Below are positions 43,537 to 51,725 of a stretch of 64,000 nt of DNA, piece after piece. The notes beneath the pieces are model-generated. The model was given only the letters and a program-made list of their open reading frames with translations, ran no database searches and was not told the DNA's origin. The stretch spans positions 699,501 through 763,500 of the forward strand of contig JAGTTP010000002.1 in NCBI GenBank assembly GCA_018223365.1, read 5' to 3'. Numbering within the stretch: the first letter of the stretch is position 1; each line of letters starts with the position of its first letter. The translations under genes were made by a program, and so were the position numbers. Source of the DNA: Clostridiaceae bacterium Marseille-Q4145 (GTDB taxonomy: Bacteria > Bacillota > Clostridia > Lachnospirales > Lachnospiraceae).

Positions 43537-44850
43537 CTATAATACCTCGATATTCTCTCTGTTCTTCAAGTTCTTCATGACATTCTTTGTATCAAAAATG
43601 GCTTTGGCATGCTGCTGCACGAACTCATAATCCACATTCGTATGGGCTGCTGTTACCATGACCAGATCTGCACTCTCCACCAGTTCTTCTGTCAGTTCCG
43701 GCTCACTGTCACGCACCTGACCTTTGAATTTATACTGTCTTACCCACGGATCAAAATAAACCACTTCTGCTCCCGTGTGTTCCAGTTCCTCGATGACACG
43801 TAATGCCGGGCTCTCCCGGTAATCGTCAATATCCTGCTTATAGGCTACGCCCAGCACCAGCACTTTGGAGCCGTTCAACGCTTTCTTAAAGCGATTCAGT
43901 ACTTTTCCCGCACGCTCTACGCAGTAAGCCGGCATCTTGTCATTGATCATCATGGAGCTCTCGATCATGGACGTATGGAAACCATACTCTCTTGCCTTCC
44001 AAGACAGATAGTAGGGATCCAGCGGAATACAGTGTCCTCCAAGACCAGGGCCCGGATAAAACGCCTGGAAACCATAGGGTTTCGTGCTGGCTGCCTCAAT
44101 GACCTCCCAGATGCTGATCCCCATCTCGTTACACAGCATGGCGAGTTCGTTGATCATACCGATGTTAATATTCCGGTAGGTATTCTCCAGAATCTTCTCC
44201 ATCTCTGCAATAGCCGGAGAGGAAACCTCTTTTACATCACCCTCCAGAACCGTCCGGTACATGGCTGCAATCACTTCTGTTGCATCCTTGCCCACGCCGC
44301 CGATGACCTTCGGGGTATTTTTTGTCTTATAGATCAGGTTACCCGGATCCACACGCTCCGGAGAGAATCCCAGATAGAAATCTTCTCCGCACTTCAGTCC
44401 GGAACCTTCCTCCAGAATCGGTTTTACCAGTTCCTCCGTGGTACCAGGATAGGTGGTGGACTCCAGAACTACCATGGTATTCTTCGTCAGATATTTGGAA
44501 ATGGATTTGGTAGACTCTCTGACGCAGCTAAGATCCGGCTCCTGATGAATGTCCAGCGGGGTCGGAACGCAGATAGCGATGAAATCCACATCCTTGATAA
44601 AGCTGAAATCAGAGGTCGCAGAAAGTCTTCCTTCCTCCACCAGGCGCTTCAGATCCTTATCCACTACATCACCGATGTAGTTATGACCTTCATTGACCAT
44701 CTTTACCTTTACTTCCTGCTCATCAAATCCGATGGTCTTAAAGCCTGCCTTAGCTTTCTCTACTGCCAGGGGCAGTCCTACATAGCCGAGACCGATGACG
44801 CCTACCACGATCTCCCTGTTTTCGATTTTATTTAAGAGTAACTGTTTCAT
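43537..44850 (-). CDS. WbpA-type UDP-GlcNAc 6-dehydrogenase
   Basis: 437 residues with a Rossmann start VVGVIGLGYVGLPLAVEKAKAG (about 15-36), CVPTPLDIHQEPD, ESTTYPGTTEEL, the helix ENTYRNINIGMINELAMLCN, and the catalytic Cys in GPGLGGHCIPLDPYYLSWKA. The IPLDPYYL form, VVLESTTYPGTT and the length are typical of WbpA/TviB enzymes that oxidise UDP-GlcNAc to UDP-GlcNAcA with two NAD+. It differs from the WecC-type enzyme of the other operon (407 residues, SVDPWF). First step of the proposed 3-acylamido-uronic acid pathway. It overlaps the GT4 gene by 4 bp. Confidence 0.9.
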   Translation of the reverse strand: MKQLLLNKIENREIVVGVIGLGYVGLPLAVEKAKAGFKTIGFDEQEVKVKMVNEGHNYIGDVVDKDLKRLVEEGRLSATSDFSFIKDVDFIAICVPTPLDIHQEPDLSCVRESTKSISKYLTKNTMVVLESTTYPGTTEELVKPILEEGSGLKCGEDFYLGFSPERVDPGNLIYKTKNTPKVIGGVGKDATEVIAAMYRTVLEGDVKEVSSPAIAEMEKILENTYRNINIGMINELAMLCNEMGISIWEVIEAASTKPYGFQAFYPGPGLGGHCIPLDPYYLSWKAREYGFHTSMIESSMMINDKMPAYCVERAGKVLNRFKKALNGSKVLVLGVAYKQDIDDYRESPALRVIEELEHTGAEVVYFDPWVRQYKFKGQVRDSEPELTEELVESADLVMVTAAHTNVDYEFVQQHAKAIFDTKNVMKNLKNRENIEVL

Positions 44851-46109
44851 CTTCGTTCTCCTTTGCTTTTCTCACAGTCTGTCAGTATCTTCAGATAGTC
44901 TTTTGCCAGAAGGGCATAATTATAATGCTCCCGGATCTCCTTACGTCCCCGTTCGCCCATAGCGGTCCGCTCTTCATCGGTCATGTGATAAACCTTCATA
45001 AGTGCTTCCCCATAGGCCTTCGGATCGCTGCAGGGTACCACATACCCGCCGCCGGATTCCGTAACCACGTTCTGGGAATTGCAGGCGAAGACCGTCGGAT
45101 TACCGGAATACAGATAGTCATTTAATTTATTCAGACTCAATCCCAGGTCATTCAATACCCGATCGTCCTTCAAAGCGGCAATACAACATTTTGCCTTGGA
45201 AAGTGCCACCGCCACCTGACTTTTCTCAATTCTGGAAAATATCTTCACATTGGTCAACTGTTCCTTCTGAATCCGCTCTTCCATCTGCGCTTTCAGATGG
45301 CCATCGCCAATGAGGGCAAAATGAATCTCATCCATCCCCTGCTGCTTCATAAAGGCTGCCGTATCCAGCATATCCAGCAGACATTCCGAATCCACAAAGC
45401 TTCCTGTGTAGACCGCGCACCAGTGTTCCGTCAGGTACTGATCCAGTTCCTTCGGAAGGGTTACCTCTCCTTTTTCCAGTACCTCGTCAATCTGCTCCGT
45501 GTGATATCCATTGGGAATCCAGAATACCCGGTTCCGTTTCACATAGGGAAACTGTATCAGATATTTGTAGCCAAACTCCATAGTGGTCACAATAGCATCT
45601 GCTCTCCGATAGGCTCTCCGCTCCAATGCGGAAAACAGAAGGCAGACAGGATGAAATTTGGACCAGCCATACATTTCGATAAAGGAAAGGGGCCAGAAAT
45701 CCCGTATCTCACAGATAAACGGAATATGATTCTGTCTGGCAATGCGCCAGGAACTCTCCCACGCAAAAGGATGTACGGAAGAACCAATCACTGCATCCGG
45801 CCTTCCAAACCGCTCATAAAACTTCTGCTCATACTTCTTCATGAGCCGACAGTAAGAAATCATATTCAGAATCCGCGCTGCGCCATTTCCATGATAAGGC
45901 GGATCCGTATGAAGCCATACATAGGTCAGTCCATCCTGAATCTTCCTGACTACCGCTTCCTTCTCATAGAGATATTTCTCTCCCCTGTGGCTGTAGGAAG
46001 ACATGAATACAACAACCTCCACGCCCTGAGATACAAACTCTCTTGCCAGCTCAAAATGCCGGTCACCTTCCAATCCGGAATGGTGATTTAAAATCCATAA
46101 CTTTTTCAT
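44847..46109 (-). CDS. Glycosyltransferase family 4, WbuB-like
   Basis: 420 residues. KKLWILNHHSGLEGDRHFELA, GSSVHPFAWESSW and ICEIRDFWPLSFIEMYG relate it to the GT4 at 22016-23278. The donor domain has AVYTGSFVDSECLLDML and LSLNKLNDYLYSGNPTVFACNS, where Asp replaces the usual Glu of the first EX7E position. No membrane helix. Short overlaps on both sides (4 bp) show tight coupling. It lies directly before the uronic-acid pathway genes and may transfer one of the operon's amino-sugars. Confidence 0.87.
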   Translation of the reverse strand: MKKLWILNHHSGLEGDRHFELAREFVSQGVEVVVFMSSYSHRGEKYLYEKEAVVRKIQDGLTYVWLHTDPPYHGNGAARILNMISYCRLMKKYEQKFYERFGRPDAVIGSSVHPFAWESSWRIARQNHIPFICEIRDFWPLSFIEMYGWSKFHPVCLLFSALERRAYRRADAIVTTMEFGYKYLIQFPYVKRNRVFWIPNGYHTEQIDEVLEKGEVTLPKELDQYLTEHWCAVYTGSFVDSECLLDMLDTAAFMKQQGMDEIHFALIGDGHLKAQMEERIQKEQLTNVKIFSRIEKSQVAVALSKAKCCIAALKDDRVLNDLGLSLNKLNDYLYSGNPTVFACNSQNVVTESGGGYVVPCSDPKAYGEALMKVYHMTDEERTAMGERGRKEIREHYNYALLAKDYLKILTDCEKSKGERR

Positions 46110-47089
46110 AAACGATGATTCTCATTCTCCCTGCGTATCATAATCTCGTTGTACTTCATCATGACAAGCCCCTCTTCATAGGCACCGATCTTCGGACTGT
46201 TGGCCTGTCCTTCCAGATTCTTCACAATATAATCGAGATGGTTCACGCCGCACTCATAGGCATGGGGATAACCTCCTCCGAATCTGGGATTCACTTCCGA
46301 TATATAGTAAGCTCCGCCGCAGTCAAAGATATCAATATCAATCTGCCCGCGGAAACCGCTTTCCTTCACAAATGTTTCAATCAGGGCAAACAGCTTCTCA
46401 TCCTTGAAGGAGACACCCTTATCTGTCTCTCCTGCCCGCATAACCAGTTTTTTCTTCGTAAAGACGGAGATCAGCTCCCCGCTTACCATGTCAATATAGC
46501 AGTCTGCTCCGATTTCCTGTCCCTGCAGGAATTCCTGAATCATCAGGCCTTCCGCATGGGCAAATAATAATTCTACTGTCTCTCTATCGTATACTTTGGA
46601 AATGGCAATACTGGCGCTTCCACGCACCGGCTTTACAAAGACCGGGTAGCTGATCAGTCCTTTCTCCACATCTTCAAAGAACGCTTCCTTATCCACATAG
46701 CTTCTGGCACAGGCATAACCGTGCTCCGTCAGCCATTCATACATCTGCCACTTGTCGAGGGTTCGCTCACACAGTTCATAAGAAGAACCGATGATGGCAA
46801 CGCCCAGCTTCCGGAAATCTTCCTCATGCTCTGCCAGTAGGGAAAGCTCTGGATCAATCAATGAAAAAACGCCGGTAATCTGCTCTTTTCTGCAGATATC
46901 ATAGATCACATTAAGATATCCTGGGGCCGTCATCCGCGGAACAATATAGTGCTTATCCGCCTCGTAAAGCGCCGGTGCGTTAGGACTCATATCCGTGGCA
47001 ATAACCAGTCCTTTTCCTTCCAGTGCTTTTTTCGTATACTGAATGATTTTATTTCTTGTGCCACAGCTCAAAACTAAAATATTTACCAT
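46106..47089 (-). CDS. ATP-grasp ligase (carbamoyl-phosphate-synthase-like)
   Basis: The start at 47089 (MVNILVLSCGTRNKI) is preceded by GGAAGGTG and gives 327 residues; a longer frame has no ribosome site and runs into the upstream gene. Pre-ATP-grasp domain (1-110), then VFVKPVRGSASIAIS (about 178-192) as the nucleotide-binding loop, LMIQEFLQGQEIGADCYID, and the Mg-binding YISEVNPRFGGGYPHA (about 278). ATP-grasp enzymes join a carboxylate to an amine via acyl phosphate. In an operon with two amino-sugar pathways it is a candidate for attaching an amino acid to a sugar amine (inference). Substrates are unknown. Confidence 0.85.
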   Translation of the reverse strand: MVNILVLSCGTRNKIIQYTKKALEGKGLVIATDMSPNAPALYEADKHYIVPRMTAPGYLNVIYDICRKEQITGVFSLIDPELSLLAEHEEDFRKLGVAIIGSSYELCERTLDKWQMYEWLTEHGYACARSYVDKEAFFEDVEKGLISYPVFVKPVRGSASIAISKVYDRETVELLFAHAEGLMIQEFLQGQEIGADCYIDMVSGELISVFTKKKLVMRAGETDKGVSFKDEKLFALIETFVKESGFRGQIDIDIFDCGGAYYISEVNPRFGGGYPHAYECGVNHLDYIVKNLEGQANSPKIGAYEEGLVMMKYNEIMIRRENENHRL

Positions 47090-47096
47090 GTGCGCT

Positions 47097-48056
47097 TTAC
47101 ACCTTCCCGCGATATTCCTTTTCCAAATAATCAAAAAACAGCGGTCCGCCGCCTGTATGAAGGAACAGAACCTTTTTATTCCTAATTTCATGGGCCTTCA
47201 GATATTCCTGCATGCCCCAGAATGCTTTGCCCGTATACGTGGGATCCAGGGAAAATCCGGCCTTCACCAGCACTTCCCGAATGCAGCGGCTCACTGCATC
47301 GTTGTCCGTGCCATATCCTGCTCCCGTATAATCATCCACAAACTCTACCAGATCCTCCCGATACAGTTCTTCTTTTCCTGTCTTCTGCAGATAATCCTTT
47401 ACACTCTGCACGACCACATCTCTTCCATAAGGCTTCTTCCGTGCAATGCTGATCCCGGTAATTCTCCGTTCCAGGTCTCCATGAAGAAGCTGCCCGCACA
47501 CCAGTCCCGCCTGGGTGGTTCCGGTACCGGACGCATGGAAAATATAATCAAATTTGATCCCAGCCTCTTTTTCAAATGCCAGAATTTCCTCATAAGTATT
47601 CACATAAGCCTGGGTTCCTATGTTTCCATGACCGCCGCCCATAATAAAATAAGGCGTGTATCCCTGCTGCCGCAGTGCTTCCATCGTCTCGTCGATGGTC
47701 ACTTTCACATGATCCACCGGAGTCACGATAATCTTTGCTCCGAACAATCTCATGAGATCCGAATTAAAGGTCTCCTCGCTCTTCTGTTCCGGAGAAATAA
47801 TGGTACAGGGCAGTCCGTGCATGGCCGCCAGATTGGCAATGACTCTGCAGTGATTGGAACTGCTGGTTCCGTAAGTTACTACATGATCACTTTTCTGTGA
47901 TTCCAGATCCTGCCAGAACAGTTCTGCCTTTCTGGCTTTATTGCCGCCAAAAGACAGAGGATAGAGATCATCCCTCTTTACATACAGCTCATTTTCCGTC
48001 TCCAGAAGCGGAAGCCTGTACACCGGCGTTGGCACGCTGCTTTTTCCTGTAATCAT
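47097..48056 (-). CDS. Fold-II PLP enzyme, D-cysteine desulfhydrase/ACC deaminase family
   Basis: 319 residues from ATG 48056 (GGAGG six bases upstream). PTPVYRLPLL, LYVKRDDLYPLSFGGNKARKAEL with the PLP Lys in GGNKARK, TYGTSSSNHCRVIANLAA (phosphate or substrate loop), and FHASGTGTTQAGLVCG are diagnostic of the family, whose members break C-S bonds or open cyclopropane amino acids, and can also racemise or eliminate. The first 68 bp overlap the end of the sugar-transferase gene in another frame. Pairing with the ATP-grasp gene seven bases downstream suggests it prepares the amino acid used there; this is inference. Confidence 0.85.
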   Translation of the reverse strand: MITGKSSVPTPVYRLPLLETENELYVKRDDLYPLSFGGNKARKAELFWQDLESQKSDHVVTYGTSSSNHCRVIANLAAMHGLPCTIISPEQKSEETFNSDLMRLFGAKIIVTPVDHVKVTIDETMEALRQQGYTPYFIMGGGHGNIGTQAYVNTYEEILAFEKEAGIKFDYIFHASGTGTTQAGLVCGQLLHGDLERRITGISIARKKPYGRDVVVQSVKDYLQKTGKEELYREDLVEFVDDYTGAGYGTDNDAVSRCIREVLVKAGFSLDPTYTGKAFWGMQEYLKAHEIRNKKVLFLHTGGGPLFFDYLEKEYRGKV

Positions 48057-48654
48057 CAAAATCCTCCATCACTCCGGGCGCTACAATGTCCGAAGCGTTC
48101 AGCACGGTCTTTATGGTCTGCCAGATGATCTTGCAGTCCATACCAAATGTCAGATGCTCCACATATTCTCTGTCATAACGGAACCGTTCTTCCCAGATAC
48201 AGGTATTTCTGCCGTGCACCTGCGCCAGTCCCGTAAGACCTGGGCGTACCTGATGCCGGATATTCTCCTCCGGTGTGTAATAGGGCAGATATTTTACCAA
48301 AAGAGGACGCGGACCAATGAGGCTCATGTCCCCTTTCCAGATATTGATCAGCTCCGGCAATTCGTCGAGACTTGTCTTTCTTAGCATCTGTCCGAACTCA
48401 GTTCTGCGCTCTGCATCCGGCAATAAATTGCCGTCCGCATCCCTGGCATCCGTCATCGTGCGGAATTTGTACATTTTAAAAATTTTTCCATGAAGTCCCG
48501 GCCGTTCCTGACGGAAAAAGACCGGAGTTCCAAGCTTTTTCTTCACCAGAATATAGGTTCCCAGCATAACCGGGCTTGCCACAATCAAGGCACAGCTGGA
48601 AATGGCAAAATCCAGCATCCGCTTTCCATATCTGGCATACAGACTTTTCTTCAT
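47989..48654 (-). CDS. Initiating sugar-1-phosphate transferase, PglC/EpsL type
   Basis: 221 residues with a single re-entrant membrane helix (about 13-35), KMYKFRTMTDARDADGNLL, and SLDELPELINIWKGDMSLIGPRPLL carrying the Asp-Glu catalytic dyad, then VRPGLTGLAQVHGRN. PglC-type enzymes load UDP-diNAcBac or a related 4-amino-sugar phosphate onto undecaprenyl phosphate, and here PglE- and PglF-like genes come directly upstream. The last 20 or so residues (KKQRANAGVQASASGDGK) form a charged tail whose coding sequence also encodes the start of the next gene. Confidence 0.92.
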   Translation of the reverse strand: MKKSLYARYGKRMLDFAISSCALIVASPVMLGTYILVKKKLGTPVFFRQERPGLHGKIFKMYKFRTMTDARDADGNLLPDAERRTEFGQMLRKTSLDELPELINIWKGDMSLIGPRPLLVKYLPYYTPEENIRHQVRPGLTGLAQVHGRNTCIWEERFRYDREYVEHLTFGMDCKIIWQTIKTVLNASDIVAPGVMEDFDDYRKKQRANAGVQASASGDGK

Positions 48655-48657
48655 CCG

Positions 48658-49791
48658 TTATCTCCACAATCCTCTGATCACACCACAGATCCGTTCCAGA
48701 TCTTCATCAGTCATCTTCGTGTCACTTGGCAGGCAGACACCTCTTCTGAATAAGGTCTCTCCCACTTTACCATTATCAATATAATCACAGCCCGCAAATA
48801 CCGGCTGCATATGCATCGGTTTCCATACCGGACGGCTCTCAATGTCTGCTTTTTCCAGCGCCACCATCACATCCAGCGGTTTTACCGGACACTCATCTGC
48901 AATCTGAATGACACTGAGCCAGCAATTCGGTCTTTCATTTTCATGCATGGGCATGAAGGAAATACCTTCCAGGTCTCCCAGATGTTCCTGATAATATGCG
49001 AAAATATGGCATTTCTGAGCAATCCTCTCATCAAGCACCTTCAGCTGTCCGCGACCAATACCTGCCACGATATTGCTCATACGATAATTATATCCAATTT
49101 CCTTATGCTCATAATGGCGGGCCTGTTCTCTGGCCTGGGTGGACCAGAACCGTACCTTCGCGATGCGCTCTTTCGCCTGCTCTTCCGGCAGGTTACATAC
49201 CAGCATACCGCCGCCGGAGGTAGTGATGATCTTATTTCCATTAAAAGAAAATACGCCATAATCACCGAATGTACCTGTCTTCTGTCCATGATAGATCGTT
49301 CCAAGGCTCTCTGCCGCATCTTCGATCACCGACACGTTGTGTGCCTTGCAGATCTCCATAATCCGGTCCATATTTGCCGGAAGACCATAGAGATGCACCG
49401 GCATGACTGCCTTTACATCCGGATATTTCTCAAATGCCCGCTCCAGTGCTTCCGGAGACATGTTCCAGGTCTCATAGTCGCTGTCGATAAAGACCGGCAC
49501 GGCATCCTCATAGATGATTGGATTGGCCGTCGCGGAGAAGGTCAGATCCTGACAGAAGACGATGTCTCCCTTCTTCACACCGGCCGCCTTCAGTGCCAGA
49601 TGAATCGCTGCCGTACCGGCGGAAAGTGCTGCGCCGTCGTGGCTGCCCACATAAGATGCAACCTCTTTTTCAAATTCATTCACATTCCTTCCCAGCGGTG
49701 CAATCCAGTTGGTGTCGAATGCTTCCTTCACATACTGCTGTTCATATCCTTCCGCACTCATATGCGGAGAAGCCAGATAAATGTGTGCCAT
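48658..49791 (-). CDS. PglE-type UDP-4-keto-amino-sugar aminotransferase
   Basis: 377 residues, DegT family, fold-I PLP. IYLASPHMSAEGYEQQYVKEAF, LSAGTAAIHLAL, Asp158 in VIEDAAESLG and Lys187 in FSFNGNKIITTSGGGML are as in PglE. That enzyme aminates C4 of UDP-2-acetamido-4-keto-2,4,6-trideoxyhexose made by PglF, which is encoded 2 bp upstream. No PglD acetyltransferase is present in the operon, so the 4-amine may stay free or be modified otherwise. Confidence 0.9.
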   Translation of the reverse strand: MAHIYLASPHMSAEGYEQQYVKEAFDTNWIAPLGRNVNEFEKEVASYVGSHDGAALSAGTAAIHLALKAAGVKKGDIVFCQDLTFSATANPIIYEDAVPVFIDSDYETWNMSPEALERAFEKYPDVKAVMPVHLYGLPANMDRIMEICKAHNVSVIEDAAESLGTIYHGQKTGTFGDYGVFSFNGNKIITTSGGGMLVCNLPEEQAKERIAKVRFWSTQAREQARHYEHKEIGYNYRMSNIVAGIGRGQLKVLDERIAQKCHIFAYYQEHLGDLEGISFMPMHENERPNCWLSVIQIADECPVKPLDVMVALEKADIESRPVWKPMHMQPVFAGCDYIDNGKVGETLFRRGVCLPSDTKMTDEDLERICGVIRGLWR

Positions 49792-49793
49792 AA

Positions 49794-51659
49794 TTACTGC
49801 CTCTTTTCTTCCATATGATAGGTGGGAACAATCTCGGCCACCCGTTTCTTAATATCCGGGCTGTCCATCTTCGACAGCTCATTTAATTCTTCCAGCTGAT
49901 GAATAAACAACTCTTCATCGAACTCAATCGGTTTTCCAATATGAATCAGATCATTGTCCGTACTCTGCAGTCCTTCTTCACTCATAAGAAGCTCCTCATA
50001 CAGCTTCTCTCCCGGACGAAGTCCCGTGAACTCGATATCAATGTCCTCATAAGGCTTCAGACCCGACAGACGGATCAGGTTCAGCGCCAGATCCAGAATC
50101 TTCACCGGCTTTCCCATATCCAGAACAAAAATCTCTCCGCCCTTTGCTCTGGCTCCCGCCTGCAGTACTAAAGATACCGCTTCCGGGATCGTCATAAAAT
50201 ACCGGATAATATCCGGATGGGTCACTGTCACCGGGCCTCCCGCTTCGATCTGTTTCTTGAACAAAGGAATAACACTTCCGTTGCTGCCCAGTACATTTCC
50301 AAAACGAACTGCCACGAATTCGGTCTTCGACCGGTTGTTCATCATCTGAATGACCATCTCGCAGAGACGCTTGGAGGCTCCCATGATATTGGTGGGATTC
50401 ACCGCCTTGTCCGTGGAAATCAGCACAAACCTGGATACGCCACACCGGTCTGCTGCCTGTGCTGTCTTCCAGGTTCCCATCACATTATTCTTAATAGCTT
50501 CATTGGGACTGTCCTCCATGAGCGGCACATGTTTGTGGGCTGCTGCATGGTACACAATGTCCGGACGGTACTGCTCCATAACCCCGTTAATCCGGTGAGT
50601 ATTCCGTACGGAACCAATGAGCACTACCAGATCCAGCTCCGGATAATTTCTCTTTAATTCCTGCTGAATACTGTAGGCATTATTTTCATAAATATCAAAA
50701 ATCACCAGTCGTTTTGGCTCGTGTCTTGCAATCTGACGGCAGAGCTCACTACCGATAGAGCCGCCTCCTCCGGTAACCATGACCGTCTTGCCGGACACAT
50801 ATCCCATGATGCTCTCCACCTGGGTATCCACCGGATCTCTTCCCAGCAGGTCCTCAATCTCCACATTACGGAGCTTGGACACACTGACTTCTCCATTCAC
50901 CAGCTGATAGATACCCGGAAGGACCTTCAGCTTGCAGCTGGTCTGGCTGCAGATATCAAGAATCTCCTGCACCGTCCCACGAGTTGCCGACGGAATGGCA
51001 ATCATGATCTCATCAATGTCATATTCTTCTGCCAGTCTGCAGATATCATTCCGATTTCCTGCCACCAGCACACCGCGCAGATATTTTCCCCGTTTCCCCG
51101 GATCGTCATCTACCAGACAGCACACATTCTGTCGGATAAACTTACTGTTCTGAATCTCTTTTAACAGGGTGTAGCCTGCTTCTCCGGCACCCACGATCAT
51201 GGTATTTTCCATGTTTTTCTTCTCTCCGCCCACATACCGGGACTGGAAATATCCCAGAATCCGGTACATAAAACGGAATACGGAGATTCCCATGGCCAGT
51301 ACCACAAAATACATAAACGGATAACTTCTCGGAAACTCCAGTCCCAGCAGCGTCATGCCGATGGTCTGGGTCACCGCTGAAATCAGGCATCCTGCCAGAA
51401 TGTTCACCAGATCTGATGCACTGGCATATTTCCAGATGCCCTGATAGAGACGGCATCCCGCGAAGGCTGCAATGGTAATGACCAGGTTCAGCGGCAGATA
51501 CCGGAAAATATTCTCAATAAATTCAATCGCCCTCGGTGCAAACAACAGATTGTAACGCACATAGATGGCAATGGGACCAGACAGGGTAATGATGATGGCA
51601 TCCACCAGCATCAGTAACAGAATCCGGCAAATTAGTTTTTTACTTTTATTTTTAAACAT
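49794..51659 (-). CDS. PglF/CapD-type UDP-GlcNAc 4,6-dehydratase, membrane-bound
   Basis: 621 residues. Four N-terminal helices (about 10-130), a CoA-binding-like domain with NTMIVGAGEAGYTLLKEI (about 150-167), and an SDR domain from about 290: KTVMVTGGGGSIGSELCRQIA, HAAAHKHVPLME, STDKAVNPTNIMGASKR with Met in place of the SDR Tyr as is normal in this family, and FGNVLGSNGSVIPLF. It removes water from UDP-GlcNAc to give the 4-keto-6-deoxy sugar used by PglE. Full length, no defects. Confidence 0.94.
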   Translation of the reverse strand: MFKNKSKKLICRILLLMLVDAIIITLSGPIAIYVRYNLLFAPRAIEFIENIFRYLPLNLVITIAAFAGCRLYQGIWKYASASDLVNILAGCLISAVTQTIGMTLLGLEFPRSYPFMYFVVLAMGISVFRFMYRILGYFQSRYVGGEKKNMENTMIVGAGEAGYTLLKEIQNSKFIRQNVCCLVDDDPGKRGKYLRGVLVAGNRNDICRLAEEYDIDEIMIAIPSATRGTVQEILDICSQTSCKLKVLPGIYQLVNGEVSVSKLRNVEIEDLLGRDPVDTQVESIMGYVSGKTVMVTGGGGSIGSELCRQIARHEPKRLVIFDIYENNAYSIQQELKRNYPELDLVVLIGSVRNTHRINGVMEQYRPDIVYHAAAHKHVPLMEDSPNEAIKNNVMGTWKTAQAADRCGVSRFVLISTDKAVNPTNIMGASKRLCEMVIQMMNNRSKTEFVAVRFGNVLGSNGSVIPLFKKQIEAGGPVTVTHPDIIRYFMTIPEAVSLVLQAGARAKGGEIFVLDMGKPVKILDLALNLIRLSGLKPYEDIDIEFTGLRPGEKLYEELLMSEEGLQSTDNDLIHIGKPIEFDEELFIHQLEELNELSKMDSPDIKKRVAEIVPTYHMEEKRQ

Positions 51660-51696
51660 TAGGTGCTCCTACGCATATTTATCCATATTCTGTATT

Positions 51697-51725
51697 AGTT
51701 TATCACTTTTGCACCCTATTTACAA
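51697..51725 (-). promoter_or_regulatory. Candidate promoter before the pglF-like gene
   Basis: Minus strand TTGTAA (51725..51720), 17 bp, TAAACT (51702..51697). As at 24658-24686, the -35 is formed by the final Leu codon and stop of the upstream GT4. A GGAGC ribosome site follows at about 51668. Confidence 0.45.

Noticed and set aside
47090..47191. N-terminal extension of the ATP-grasp gene
   Set aside because: It lies inside the PLP enzyme gene, has no ribosome site, and the Rossmann-like start MVNILVLSCGT is the natural N-terminus.
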